DNA from: Niastella vici
Lineage (GTDB): Bacteria > Bacteroidota > Bacteroidia > Chitinophagales > Chitinophagaceae
Assembly (NCBI RefSeq): GCF_002077945.1
Contig: NZ_LVYD01000113.1
Span: forward strand, 186,001 to 250,000
DNA: 64,000 nucleotides
Reading direction: 5' to 3'
Numbering within the stretch: position 1 is the first letter of the stretch; every line of letters begins with the position of its first letter. The notes under the pieces are model-generated. The model ran no database searches and was not told where the DNA came from. It saw only the letters and a list, made by a program, of their open reading frames with translations. The position numbers and the translations under genes were made by a program. Shown piece by piece: positions 14,632 through 23,554 of this stretch.

Positions 14632-16278
14632 TTAAACAGAAAGAAAATATTTTAGATCTGTTACATTATACATTTTTGGCAACTGATAGCCGTTTACAAA
14701 AAAAGTGGGGGTAAAATCTATCCTGTTTTCCATACACCAATGCTGCATACGTTCTACTTTGCTGACCTGGTCTTGAATTTCGCCATTCAGCGGGTACATT
14801 TTTTCGAACATTTCATAGTCTTTTATATTTCTCATATACCAGTTATCCAACGCCTCTCTTGTTATTGTTTCATCGCCTTTTTCAGCTATCGCCATTAAGT
14901 GTCTTGCTACAGGTTTTCTTATATCATCTTCTTCGTTGGCTGTAAAAAAAATAATTTGTACCTGCAAATCAGGATTATTGGCCAGGAGACCATCTATGAT
15001 CTTATGAGATTCGGAACAGGGTTTGCAATATGGATTGCAAACCTTAACAATCCGGGTAGTTGCGTTTCGATTCCCCAACAGCAGCCCCATCCCCTCCACT
15101 GACCTATCTATACTTCTTTCCCGAACCAGCAATGTTTCAAATATTTTGGGACTATGTTTAAGCCGTTGCAATTGAAGCTTGTTGCTTTTACTTTGTTTGG
15201 CCGAACGGTACGCCGGCTCCAGCAAACTTACTGATACAAAAGGGACAAGAATTGCTACAACAACCGGAAGCAGGATGTAAGCAGACAGGGCTTCATCAAC
15301 CGGTATGGCCGTATGCCATTCTGCTATAATGGAAGTGACCAACTGCAGGAGTAAAATAAATTGTACTGACAGGCATAGCACACACCATTGTTTTATCACG
15401 CGCCATTGATAAAAAACAGAAAACAATATGTAAGGCGCTGCCATTGCATTGAGCCAGGAGATAACAAAAAGCGCCCTGGGATTGGTTATACCCCAAAATA
15501 GTAACAATAATATTTGTGCGGAAAAATAAGTAAACCCAAGGGTAGCCCAACTGATACCGGCTATTTTAGCCCCCCTTGAATTAAGCACCGCTCCACAATT
15601 GATCTTATTCGTGGGGCGACATATTTTTTGAAGAACGGGCGTATACTGATCCAGCTCGAATAACAGCAGTAATACGCCAACGACTGCTCCCGCAAGTGTA
15701 AGTATTGACATTGAAAATGGGAGCAAAGCATTCATTCCCTGTTGGGCAAAACTAAATACACCGTAAACAAGAAACACAAGAGGTAAACAAATTGAAATAG
15801 CCGCAAGAAAAAACTGTTTATTATTCTCCTGCCTTATTTTCTTGTTGTAATCGATTTCACCAGCACCTTCTTCTACTTCCGCCATTAAAATAACGCCTGA
15901 ACTTCTTTCATAAAAGTCATCAGCACCACAAGTTTCCCACCTGGCATTCTCATGATCGTAATATCGAACAGCACCATTGTTTATTGAAGAAACTACCGCA
16001 AAATAATTGACAGGTCTTTTTATACCTCTTAGGTTGGTAATAAACGGAGTGGGCACTTCAAAAAAACTGTTTTTGTCGAAACTGGCTGAAATATTAGAGA
16101 TCCCATAGCTATTCAGCACATCGCTAATACTTAAAAGACTTGGATAATCAGGATGTTCTTCAATGTCTTTTGTAAGTGAGGCATTCGTTATTTTAACCCG
16201 TAGCAGATCAGCAAACAATTTAGCGGATTCAAAGCAATTGGTTTTAGGCTCAAATAGCTTATAGATAATGTTGAACAT
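14632..16278 (-). CDS. Fusion of C39-like domain, VKOR domain and thioredoxin
   Basis: I use the ATG at 16278 (MFNIIYKLFEPKTNC), three codons after a GTG. Residues of about 1-130 have the C39-peptidase layout (CFESAKLFADLLRV, HPDYPSLLSISDVLNSYGIS, DHENARW), but the active-site His is replaced (VNYFAVVSS), so it is probably a leader-binding C39-like domain. Residues of about 150-350 are five membrane helices of a vitamin K epoxide reductase homologue, with a loop Cys (NKINCGAVLNS) and the CxxC motif WCVLC. Residues of about 390-548 are a thioredoxin-like domain with CNPYCKPC. VKOR-thioredoxin fusions form disulfides in exported proteins and pass electrons to quinone. This one stands directly upstream of the six-cysteine precursor, which it may recognise by its leader. 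Confidence 0.82.
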   Translation of the reverse strand: MFNIIYKLFEPKTNCFESAKLFADLLRVKITNASLTKDIEEHPDYPSLLSISDVLNSYGISNISASFDKNSFFEVPTPFITNLRGIKRPVNYFAVVSSINNGAVRYYDHENARWETCGADDFYERSSGVILMAEVEEGAGEIDYNKKIRQENNKQFFLAAISICLPLVFLVYGVFSFAQQGMNALLPFSMSILTLAGAVVGVLLLLFELDQYTPVLQKICRPTNKINCGAVLNSRGAKIAGISWATLGFTYFSAQILLLLFWGITNPRALFVISWLNAMAAPYILFSVFYQWRVIKQWCVLCLSVQFILLLQLVTSIIAEWHTAIPVDEALSAYILLPVVVAILVPFVSVSLLEPAYRSAKQSKSNKLQLQRLKHSPKIFETLLVRERSIDRSVEGMGLLLGNRNATTRIVKVCNPYCKPCSESHKIIDGLLANNPDLQVQIIFFTANEEDDIRKPVARHLMAIAEKGDETITREALDNWYMRNIKDYEMFEKMYPLNGEIQDQVSKVERMQHWCMENRIDFTPTFFVNGYQLPKMYNVTDLKYFLSV

Positions 16279-16741
16279 CACTTGCACTTTTAAAATTTAC
16301 AGAAAGAGGATATGCAATAACTATCCATTTGAATATTCTCTTAAAGAATATCCAGCGATTCAAAATGACAATACCTGATCATGCATGTTACAACATGCAA
16401 TCACTACAACTGATTAATTTTTCCCGAATGTTTACGCTGTCTGATTAACGGCTTAGGTAAGTCGGATGCTTTTTATTACTTTTATTTCCCCGATTGTTGA
16501 AGAGTTTGTTACCGGGTTGAATTGAATTGAAATTTCTACTCTTGTACAACAATGATCAAAAAACTTCTTTCTGGTTTCTTTCTGTACTGAAGTTATTAGT
16601 TTTTTTCGTTTCCCAAAATTTTTTTTATTCAACCAGTTTGTTAAAACCGTGACAAAAGATACATCCTGGTCATAAGGCTGATCAAAAAAAATTACTATCC
16701 TTAAGAATTGATAAAAAGAATTAATCTAAAAAGAAAAAAGA
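16279..16741. promoter_or_regulatory. Divergent control region of the peptide island
   Basis: This AT-rich gap holds no convincing gene. It separates the minus arm (VKOR fusion, precursor, TlpA, GT25-like) from the plus arm (exporter, HlyD, GT14-like). Two inverted repeats stand out: ATATTCT at 16333-16339 with AGAATAT at 16345-16351, and the perfect TGCATGTT-AC-AACATGCA at 16382-16399. The second is symmetrical enough to be a dimeric regulator site. TACTCTTG at 16537-16544 is a one-mismatch -7 box for the plus arm. No regulator gene is linked to the island. Confidence 0.5.
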
Positions 16742-18928
16742 ATGTCCTTTACACATTATAAGCAATTAAATGCTATGGACTGCGGTCCTACCTGCCTGCG
16801 AATGGTGGCAAAAAAATATGGGAGGCATTATAATGCAGAAACCCTGCGGCAAAAAACCGGATTTAGCAAAAGAGGAACTTCTCTTTTAGGAATAAGCGAA
16901 GCCGCTGAAAACATTGGATTCAGGACAAGAGGCGCTCAAATATCATTCGATAAATTACAGATGGTTCCTTTACCTGCAATTCTACATTGGTCAAGCAACC
17001 ATTTCGTAGTATTGACTGATATTAATAAAAGGAAGGCCACTATAGCAGATCCGGCCTTAGGCATTTTAACGTACAAAAAAGGAGAGTTCCTTCAATATTG
17101 GATATCTAACAAAGCTGCATACGCCGGCGGTATTGGAACAGTATTGCTGCTTGAACCAACACCCGCATTTTTTGAGTCTGAAAGTGAAAAAGAAGAAAGG
17201 GTGACCTGGAGTTTACTTACCAGGCATCTTACACCAGGCAAGTGGCAATTAATGCAGGTATTAATGTCTTTACTTACAGGGATGTTACTCCAATTGATAT
17301 TACCATTCCTGAGCCAGAGCATGGTTGATACGGGCATCAATACCGGCAACTTACAATTTATAACCATTGTATTGCTTGCACAACTGGCGCTTACTTTAGG
17401 AAGCACTATCAATGAGTTTATCCGAATGAGGCTTCAAATGCGCATTTCCAATATCATTAATATTTCTCTGCTCTCCGACTTCTGGATAAAAGTAACAAAG
17501 CTTCCGGTATCTTATTTCACTTCGCACCATACCGGTGATACACTGCAGCGCATAGGCGACAACAAAATAGTACAATCATTTCTTACCAGCCAGGCATTGT
17601 CGATGTTAATTTCAATTTGCAGCTTTTTTGTTTATGCCGTTATTCTGAGCTTATACAGCATCCCCTTATTTGTAGTTTTCTTTACCGGCAATCTGCTTTA
17701 TTTTGGATGGATACGGCTCTTTCTTCGTTTTCGCAGAAAGATGAACTATGCAGGCTTTCATCTTTCCAGCAAAATGAATAATACAACATTGCAGCTCATT
17801 CAGGGAATGCAGGAAATTAAATTGAATAACGCCGAACAATTGAAACGCTGGGATTGGGAAAATTTGCAGGTGCAGCAATTCAAACTTAATTACAAAAACC
17901 TTAACTACGATCAAATTCAAAATATTGGCGCCTTATTTATTAGCCAGGGTAAAGACCTGATACTAAGTTTTATGGTTGCTCAAATGGTAGTTCAGGGACA
18001 GTTGACCCTGGGTACGATGATAGCTGTTCAATTTATCATCAGCCAGTTAAGCGGACCGGTTTCTCACCTGGTCAATCTTGCTCAAAATATGCAGGACGTG
18101 AAAATAAGTCTCGAAAGACTTAATGACATATACAAAATAGAAGACGAAGAACCTGCGGGTAAAACTTTTATAACCCAATTGCCACATAATAAAAGTATCA
18201 ATTTAAGCCGTGTGTCCTTTACTTATAAGGGCGATGGCAACAAGCCGGTATTGGAAGATATTTCATTATTGATCCCCCAGGGCAAGGTAACTGCAATAGT
18301 TGGCATAAGCGGGAGCGGCAAAACAACACTTTTAAAACTATTATTAAAAATTTACGACCAGTATAATGGAGAATTAAAGGTTGGCGGAGCTGATCTTAAG
18401 CATATAGGACATTCTTTCTGGAGAAATCAATGTGGAGCAGTATTACAGGACGGATATATTTTCAATGATACAATCGCCCGCAACATTGCAGTAGGCGACG
18501 AATACATTGATGAAGACAGGCTTTTACATAGCTGCCAAATGGCAAATATCCTTTCTTATATTGAAACACTTCCCAATGGTTTTAATACCCAATTGGGATC
18601 AGAAGGAGTTGGTATAAGCCAGGGGCAAAAACAACGGTTGTTGATTGCGCGGGCAATTTATAAAGATCCCCAATACCTTTTTTTTGATGAAGCAACCAAT
18701 TCACTTGATGCCAACAACGAAAAGATAATTGTAAAAAATCTGAATGAGATCTTTAAGGGCAGAACCGTTGTCGTAGTAGCCCATCGCCTTAGTACAGTAA
18801 AAGACGCCGATAAAATAGTTGTATTACACAACGGGAAAATAATTGAAGAAGGAACGCATACCGAATTAACTTCGATCAGAGGCGCCTATTATGAACTGGT
18901 TAAAAATCAACTCGAGTTAGGCAATTAA
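16742..18928 (+). CDS. Peptidase-containing ABC transporter (C39 peptidase, TMD, NBD)
   Basis: This 728-residue protein cleaves double-glycine leaders and exports the peptide. The C39 peptidase domain (1-~130) has its full set of residues: Gln-8, Cys-14 (NAMDCGPTCLRM), His-87 (NHFVVL) and Asp-103 (ADPALG). About six membrane helices follow (~165-440). The ATPase domain has Walker A GISGSGKTT near residue 521, a signature loop GISQGQKQR near 624 (Q in place of the second G of LSGGQ) and Walker B YLFFDEATNSLD near 646, then the H-loop AHRLS. The HlyD-type gene follows 16 bases later. It is the obvious processor of the GG precursor at 14330-14554. Confidence 0.93.
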   Translation: MSFTHYKQLNAMDCGPTCLRMVAKKYGRHYNAETLRQKTGFSKRGTSLLGISEAAENIGFRTRGAQISFDKLQMVPLPAILHWSSNHFVVLTDINKRKATIADPALGILTYKKGEFLQYWISNKAAYAGGIGTVLLLEPTPAFFESESEKEERVTWSLLTRHLTPGKWQLMQVLMSLLTGMLLQLILPFLSQSMVDTGINTGNLQFITIVLLAQLALTLGSTINEFIRMRLQMRISNIINISLLSDFWIKVTKLPVSYFTSHHTGDTLQRIGDNKIVQSFLTSQALSMLISICSFFVYAVILSLYSIPLFVVFFTGNLLYFGWIRLFLRFRRKMNYAGFHLSSKMNNTTLQLIQGMQEIKLNNAEQLKRWDWENLQVQQFKLNYKNLNYDQIQNIGALFISQGKDLILSFMVAQMVVQGQLTLGTMIAVQFIISQLSGPVSHLVNLAQNMQDVKISLERLNDIYKIEDEEPAGKTFITQLPHNKSINLSRVSFTYKGDGNKPVLEDISLLIPQGKVTAIVGISGSGKTTLLKLLLKIYDQYNGELKVGGADLKHIGHSFWRNQCGAVLQDGYIFNDTIARNIAVGDEYIDEDRLLHSCQMANILSYIETLPNGFNTQLGSEGVGISQGQKQRLLIARAIYKDPQYLFFDEATNSLDANNEKIIVKNLNEIFKGRTVVVVAHRLSTVKDADKIVVLHNGKIIEEGTHTELTSIRGAYYELVKNQLELGN

Positions 18929-18944
18929 TAATAAAACCTTATCT

Positions 18945-20285
18945 ATGGATAAAAAAGATATCAATGGCGCTTCAAAAGAAACGACCTTTGCCGAAAGTAT
19001 TAAAGAAACCATCAGTCAGCGGTCTGAAATAGTTCAGGACGTTTTGGACCGAAAACCAAAATTTATTGAAAGATGGGCCTTCCCATTATTCCTGATCATT
19101 TTAATAGCCCTGTCAGGCGCTTCCTGGTTTGTTCAATATCCCGACATCATTGAAACAAGGGCGACTATTACTGCAGCCAATGCGCCCAAAGAGATCATGC
19201 CTTATCAGGAGGGAAGAATAGTTAAACTATTTATTAAAAACAAGGACATTGTAAAAAAAGGCGATCTGTTAGCCTGGATAGAAAGCACGGCCAATCATGG
19301 AGAAGTATTAAAGTTATCGACTCTTCTTGATAGTTGCATAGAATTAATAAGCACAGGGCAAAACGCTGCCGTATCAGAGCTGTTCAATACCAATTTTAAC
19401 AATTTAGGTGAACTGCAACAGGAATATCGTGGGTTTGTTTCTTCATTGCAATTATTCAATGACTATATCGCAAACGGGTTTTATACTAAAAAGAAAAGGA
19501 ACATTGAAAATGATATACAGTCATTAGAAGGAACCAGGCAAACAATACAAAACCAAAAGAACCTAACCGAACAGCAGCTTAAACTGGTTGAAGAATCATA
19601 CAATATGAATAACACTTTGTTCAAAGACAGGATCATATCTGCAGAAGAACTAAGGACACAAAAGGCAAATTTATTAAATAAGCAAATGGATGTTTCGAAA
19701 ATAGACGCGTCACTGTTTTCCAATGAAGTGCAAAAAAGAGAAAAGCGCAAGGAAATAGAACAGATCGATCACGATATTTCGCAACAGGAAAATATATTTC
19801 AACAGGCACTTCTTTTACTGAAAAGCTCGGTTGATCAATGGATAAAGCGATACGTGCTGCAATCACCTATCGACGGAGAGGTAAGCCTTGTGATTCAATT
19901 GCAGGAAAACCAGTTTATACAACAAGGCAGATTAATTGGATTTATTAATCCCCGTGACAGTCGTTTTTATGCCGAGACCTATTTGCCACAACAAAATTTT
20001 GGCAAGATAGCAACTGGTGCCAAAGTGCAATTAAGAGTAGACGCTTACCCTTACCAGGAAACAGGGATCCTTAATGGGAAATTAGACTATATATCAAATG
20101 TCGCATCAGATAGTGGTTTTTTGGCGACCATACAATTCGAAAGAGGTTTGACAACTAATAATAAGTTTACCATTCCCTATAAAAACGGCCTAAGGGCACA
20201 GGCTATAATTATAACTAAAGACATGCGGTTATTACAACGCCTCTATTATGGTTTAATTAAATCAACTTCAATAGGAAAAAAGTAA
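18945..20285 (+). CDS. HlyD-family periplasmic adaptor of the peptide exporter
   Basis: A 446-residue membrane-fusion protein: cytoplasmic N-terminus (~1-42), one transmembrane helix (WAFPLFLIILIALSGASWFV), a split lipoyl/barrel domain with MPYQEGRIVKLFIKNKDIVK at about 85-104, and a long coiled coil (~150-285, rich in Q, E and K). The returning half-motif is YVLQSPIDGEVSLV at about 301-314. Such adaptors join an inner-membrane exporter to a TolC-type channel. No TolC gene lies in the island, so the channel must be elsewhere; the TolC homologue at 26844 belongs to an RND operon. The gene is cotranscribed with the C39 exporter and ends 2 bases before the GT14-like gene. Confidence 0.88.
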   Translation: MDKKDINGASKETTFAESIKETISQRSEIVQDVLDRKPKFIERWAFPLFLIILIALSGASWFVQYPDIIETRATITAANAPKEIMPYQEGRIVKLFIKNKDIVKKGDLLAWIESTANHGEVLKLSTLLDSCIELISTGQNAAVSELFNTNFNNLGELQQEYRGFVSSLQLFNDYIANGFYTKKKRNIENDIQSLEGTRQTIQNQKNLTEQQLKLVEESYNMNNTLFKDRIISAEELRTQKANLLNKQMDVSKIDASLFSNEVQKREKRKEIEQIDHDISQQENIFQQALLLLKSSVDQWIKRYVLQSPIDGEVSLVIQLQENQFIQQGRLIGFINPRDSRFYAETYLPQQNFGKIATGAKVQLRVDAYPYQETGILNGKLDYISNVASDSGFLATIQFERGLTTNNKFTIPYKNGLRAQAIIITKDMRLLQRLYYGLIKSTSIGKK

Positions 20286-20287
20286 TT

Positions 20288-21148
20288 ATGCACCTCAACT
20301 ATTTAATATTAGCCCATAATAACCTGGCACAATTAGATCTGTTGATTGATTCCCTTGATAATGACAAAACCAGCTTTTTTATCCATGTCGACAAAAAAGT
20401 ACCTGCAGCTGAGATCAAAAAATACAGGTTTTACAGAAACAGCCGGGTTAAAATTACCGGGAACAGGATCAGTATAAACTGGGCAGGGTTCAGTATGATA
20501 CAGGCAACACTGCTATTAATGAAAGCAGCAATAGCGGCGAAGAAGAAAGGATATTTCATTTTGCTAAGCGGCCAGGATATGCCGGTAAAATGCAACGAAT
20601 ATATTTATGATCACTTACACGCCAACTATGGAAAAGAATACATTAACTTCTGGACTATTCCATATAGTGGCTGGGGACGCGACGGTGGGGCGCACAGGAT
20701 CAATTACTACTGGCTTATTGATAAAATAGGATATGAAGAAAGTCATGTTCTTTATATTCTTCAAAGAAAAGTTAACCTGAAGAGAGCATTCTTTAAAGAT
20801 TTTGCGCCTTATGGCGGATCTCAATGGTGGTGCTTAACGCATGATTGCATTAAATACATATTAAAGTATATCAAATTCAATCCGGTGATCATGGATTATT
20901 TTGAATTAACTGCATTTGCTGATGAAATTTTTTTTCAATCAATAGTACTGAACTCTCCTTTACAGGACCATATAGTAAATGATAATTTAAGATACATTGA
21001 CTTTCAGGATGGGGAATCGCACCCCAAAATATTAACCGCTGATGATATACCTGTCGCAATACGATCTGACAAACTCTGGGCAAGGAAATTTGACTTCCAG
21101 CATAACAGCATCATTTTTGAAGAGCTCGCAAATCAATTGAAAACCTAA
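20288..21148 (+). CDS. Core-2/I-branching-type (GT14) glycosyltransferase
   Basis: This 286-residue cytoplasmic protein resembles the core-2/I-branching beta-1,6-N-acetylglucosaminyltransferase family (GT14). The start HLNYLILAHNNLAQLDLLID and the segment SFFIHVDKK are family hallmarks, followed by YFILLSGQDMPVK and the SQWWCLTHDCIKYI and DEIFFQSIV segments near the C-terminus. In bacteria these enzymes modify surface or secreted glycans and peptides, and most substrates are unknown. The 2-base gap to the HlyD gene implies a shared mRNA and translational coupling, so it very likely works on or with the exported peptide. It is unrelated to the GT25-like enzyme at the other end of the island. 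Confidence 0.8.
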   Translation: MHLNYLILAHNNLAQLDLLIDSLDNDKTSFFIHVDKKVPAAEIKKYRFYRNSRVKITGNRISINWAGFSMIQATLLLMKAAIAAKKKGYFILLSGQDMPVKCNEYIYDHLHANYGKEYINFWTIPYSGWGRDGGAHRINYYWLIDKIGYEESHVLYILQRKVNLKRAFFKDFAPYGGSQWWCLTHDCIKYILKYIKFNPVIMDYFELTAFADEIFFQSIVLNSPLQDHIVNDNLRYIDFQDGESHPKILTADDIPVAIRSDKLWARKFDFQHNSIIFEELANQLKT

Positions 21149-21151
21149 AAA

Positions 21152-21760
21152 CTAATTGAATAGCTTATATCTTTTAAAGGTTCTTCCCTTCCGCCGTAAC
21201 CAGGCATGGTAACAGGAAGGGATATCGCATTCCGGCCCGGGCAACAGGGAAGAGATAATGATCCTGTCTATTTGCGATAGTAAACCAGTTACCAAACAAA
21301 TACGAAACAACCAGAGCGGCTGCGTTCCTGCCAGCAGAAATGTAAAAGTAAAAAGCAACAGAACGCCCCAGGTTTTGGAAAGCCAGTTATGGGCGCAGCC
21401 GCTTTTTTTGAACTTCACCAGGTTGATGAGATCCGATACCGGTTCCAGCAAAAACAACACGGCAATAAACCCCAGATGGTCTTTCAGCAATTGCCCGTTC
21501 AGCAACCAGATACAAACTCCCGCCGCCAGCCAGAATACAATATCAACATTGGCATCCCATTTACGCAGGCTGTTGGTAGCCACCCCCAGATTGCGCGCAA
21601 TGATGCCGTCAAAGATATCAGAGATCATTCCGGCCCACAAACAACTCACCAGGAACCAGCCGCTTCGATGGGTTTGCAAAGTGTAGCCAAGCATTACCGG
21701 CGCCAACAGCAGCCGGAAGATCACCAGCGAAAAAGGGACCGCTTTTTTTATTTTTTCCAC
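21152..21760 (-). CDS. CDP-alcohol phosphatidyltransferase family protein
   Basis: The start is GTG, inside the last codons of the upstream MFS gene (13-base overlap). The first residues KIKKAVPFSLVIFRLLLAPV suit this family, and the product has 202 residues with about five membrane helices. The CDP-alcohol transferase motif is DIFDGIIARNLGVATNSLRK followed by WDANVD, so the four metal-binding aspartates are kept. The glycine normally eight residues after AR is Leu. These enzymes join CDP-diacylglycerol or another CDP-alcohol to an alcohol to make phospholipids. The product cannot be deduced, and the altered glycine makes a typical phosphatidylglycerol-phosphate synthase less likely. Confidence 0.78.
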   Translation of the reverse strand: MEKIKKAVPFSLVIFRLLLAPVMLGYTLQTHRSGWFLVSCLWAGMISDIFDGIIARNLGVATNSLRKWDANVDIVFWLAAGVCIWLLNGQLLKDHLGFIAVLFLLEPVSDLINLVKFKKSGCAHNWLSKTWGVLLLFTFTFLLAGTQPLWLFRICLVTGLLSQIDRIIISSLLPGPECDIPSCYHAWLRRKGRTFKRYKLFN

Positions 21761-23037
21761 GCTTTATTGATTAGTTGAAGGAATATAAAACCAATGACAA
21801 AGAACAGGCTCAACGTAGCCACGCTCGAGCGCATGGAGCCCGTCATGTATTCCATTAACCCAAATAAGAACGTGCCTATCACCACGCCTATTTTGTCGAG
21901 CACATCATACAGGCTGAACCAGGTGGCATATTCATCCTTTTCTTTTTGAATGAGGGTGGCAAACAAGGAACGCGACATAGCCTGGGTTCCACCCATCACC
22001 AGTCCTACCAGGCAGGCCATAATATAAAATTGCGTACTATTTTGTACCGAATAGCCGATGAAACAAATAAGCACCCAGAACAATACGGATATTTTTACCG
22101 CCATCAAATTGCTGAACTTTTTTGAGACCCATACAAATACATAAGAGCCGGCAATGGCCAGCAATTGCAGTATGAGTATAACACCGATCAAATGGGCCGT
22201 AGTAAGATTGAGTGTTTTAGTGGCAAATACGCTCGACATGCCCATGATAGTGGTAACACCCATATCGTAAAAAAAGAAGGCCAGCAGGAACAGCGCAATA
22301 ATGCGGTGCTTGCGCGCCTGGCGAAAAGCCTGCACAATGCGCGCATAAGACTGAACAATTATTTTAAAACTGATAGCATGATGCTTATGATCGGGCGGCA
22401 GTCCCTTTAATGAATAGGCGGCAAATAACAACCACCACATTCCAATAAAGACAAATGAAAGCCGCACCGGGATGGCGGCGTGGATTTGTTCGGATGAGAA
22501 CCCGATGGTTCCGGCAAATTGAATGATAAGCAAACTGATCACCAATGCGATCATGCCACCCAGATAGCCCCAGGCAAATCCTTTGGCACTTACCGTATCG
22601 TATTGTTCGGGACCAGCAATCTCGGGTATATAGGCATTATAAAACACCACACCAAGGCTATAGCAAACACTGGATATTATAAATAATGCAGCAGTTAACA
22701 GGATCTGTTGAGAAGTTGAAAAATACAGCAGGGCGCAACTGATGGCCCCGATGCCCGAGAAGAAGGTCATGAAAAATTTCTTGCGGCCGGCATAATCTGC
22801 GACAGAACCAAAAAGCGGACTTAAGAACAGCAGGAACAAGCTGGCGAATGAATACATGTAGGCATACAAAACGGAGTTGCTGAGCTTTTGCCACCAGGCC
22901 GTACCGTTACCCGCCGTATCAAGACTAAGGAAATAACTCGGAAATATAGCCGAGGTGATCACCAGGGAATAACTCGAGTTGGCCCAATCGTACCAACACC
23001 AGGCGTTGATCGTTTGGTTTTCCTTTTTTTTCAACAT
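21748..23037 (-). CDS. UMF1-type MFS transporter
   Basis: I use the ATG at 23037 (MLKKKENQTINAWCWYDWAN); an upstream TTG would add 17 non-conserved residues. The 429-residue product has twelve predicted membrane helices and the AWCWYDWANSSYSLVITSAI start of the UMF1 branch of the major facilitator superfamily (Atg22-related). The inter-helix motif FGSVADYAGRKKFFM corresponds to MFS motif A. In fungi Atg22 exports amino acids from the vacuole; the bacterial substrate is unknown. Its 3' end overlaps the CDP-alcohol transferase gene, so the two are cotranscribed. Confidence 0.85.
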   Translation of the reverse strand: MLKKKENQTINAWCWYDWANSSYSLVITSAIFPSYFLSLDTAGNGTAWWQKLSNSVLYAYMYSFASLFLLFLSPLFGSVADYAGRKKFFMTFFSGIGAISCALLYFSTSQQILLTAALFIISSVCYSLGVVFYNAYIPEIAGPEQYDTVSAKGFAWGYLGGMIALVISLLIIQFAGTIGFSSEQIHAAIPVRLSFVFIGMWWLLFAAYSLKGLPPDHKHHAISFKIIVQSYARIVQAFRQARKHRIIALFLLAFFFYDMGVTTIMGMSSVFATKTLNLTTAHLIGVILILQLLAIAGSYVFVWVSKKFSNLMAVKISVLFWVLICFIGYSVQNSTQFYIMACLVGLVMGGTQAMSRSLFATLIQKEKDEYATWFSLYDVLDKIGVVIGTFLFGLMEYMTGSMRSSVATLSLFFVIGFIFLQLINKAWKK

Positions 23038-23131
23038 AAGGGTTAGCGGGCAGGGTTTACCGTTTTTGAAAGAACGATAATAATACAAAAAATGGTGAAT
23101 AAAAGGATTTTAACATTTTAGAAAACAGCGC

Positions 23132-23408
23132 TTATTTTCTGTTTATCCGCATATACAAACCGGCTTCGCCAATAAAAACAATATCGTCGAACCGGTTATT
23201 CAGATAATCGCGACCGGTATAGGTATGTATCAAAAAGCCAACTTCATTGGTAATAGATGGCATATAAGTGAAATAGGTATGCCAGCCTAAGCGGTACTTA
23301 TTCTCTAAAGGGAAGTTACCAAGCTCACCAACAATATACTCAAGATCGGTGCGAATGGAGAACTGTCTTTTCCTGGCAATCTTTTCTGAAGCAGAACAGG
23401 CAGCTTAT
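23132..23408 (-). pseudogene. Remnant of an outer-membrane-type protein (C-terminal)
   Basis: A frame on the minus strand reads RKRQFSIRTDLEYIVGELGN, FPLENKYRLGWHTYFTYMPS and ends NNRFDDIVFIGEAGLYMRIN before the stop at 23132-23134. The alternating pattern and terminal aromatic strand suggest the end of a beta-barrel protein. The frame has no credible start: an ATG-begun frame at about 23445 is shifted by one base and stops early. It is therefore probably a decayed gene. The family is not identified. Confidence 0.5.
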
Positions 23409-23527
23409 CAAAAATGCCAACCTTTTCATTGACAGTTGTTTTCATATTCATTGAAAAAAACATACCCCATCATTTCTGTACTGGGGTTCACATTGATTAT
23501 TAAGTTATTAAGCGTATATTGCCTGAT

Positions 23528-23535
23528 TAATTTTG
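23528..23535 (+). promoter_or_regulatory. Candidate -7 promoter box
   Basis: TAATTTTG fits TAnnTTTG, 19 bases before the ATG at 23555. An AAGGAG ribosome site lies between them. A -33 element is not obvious. Confidence 0.45.
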
Positions 23536-23554
23536 CCACAAGGAGAAAAACAGC

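Noticed and set aside
23430-23554. Start of a gene at about 23445 on the minus strand (MKTTVNEKVG)
   Set aside because: The frame stops early and is shifted relative to the conserved-looking C-terminal frame, so it is treated as part of the decayed gene region.
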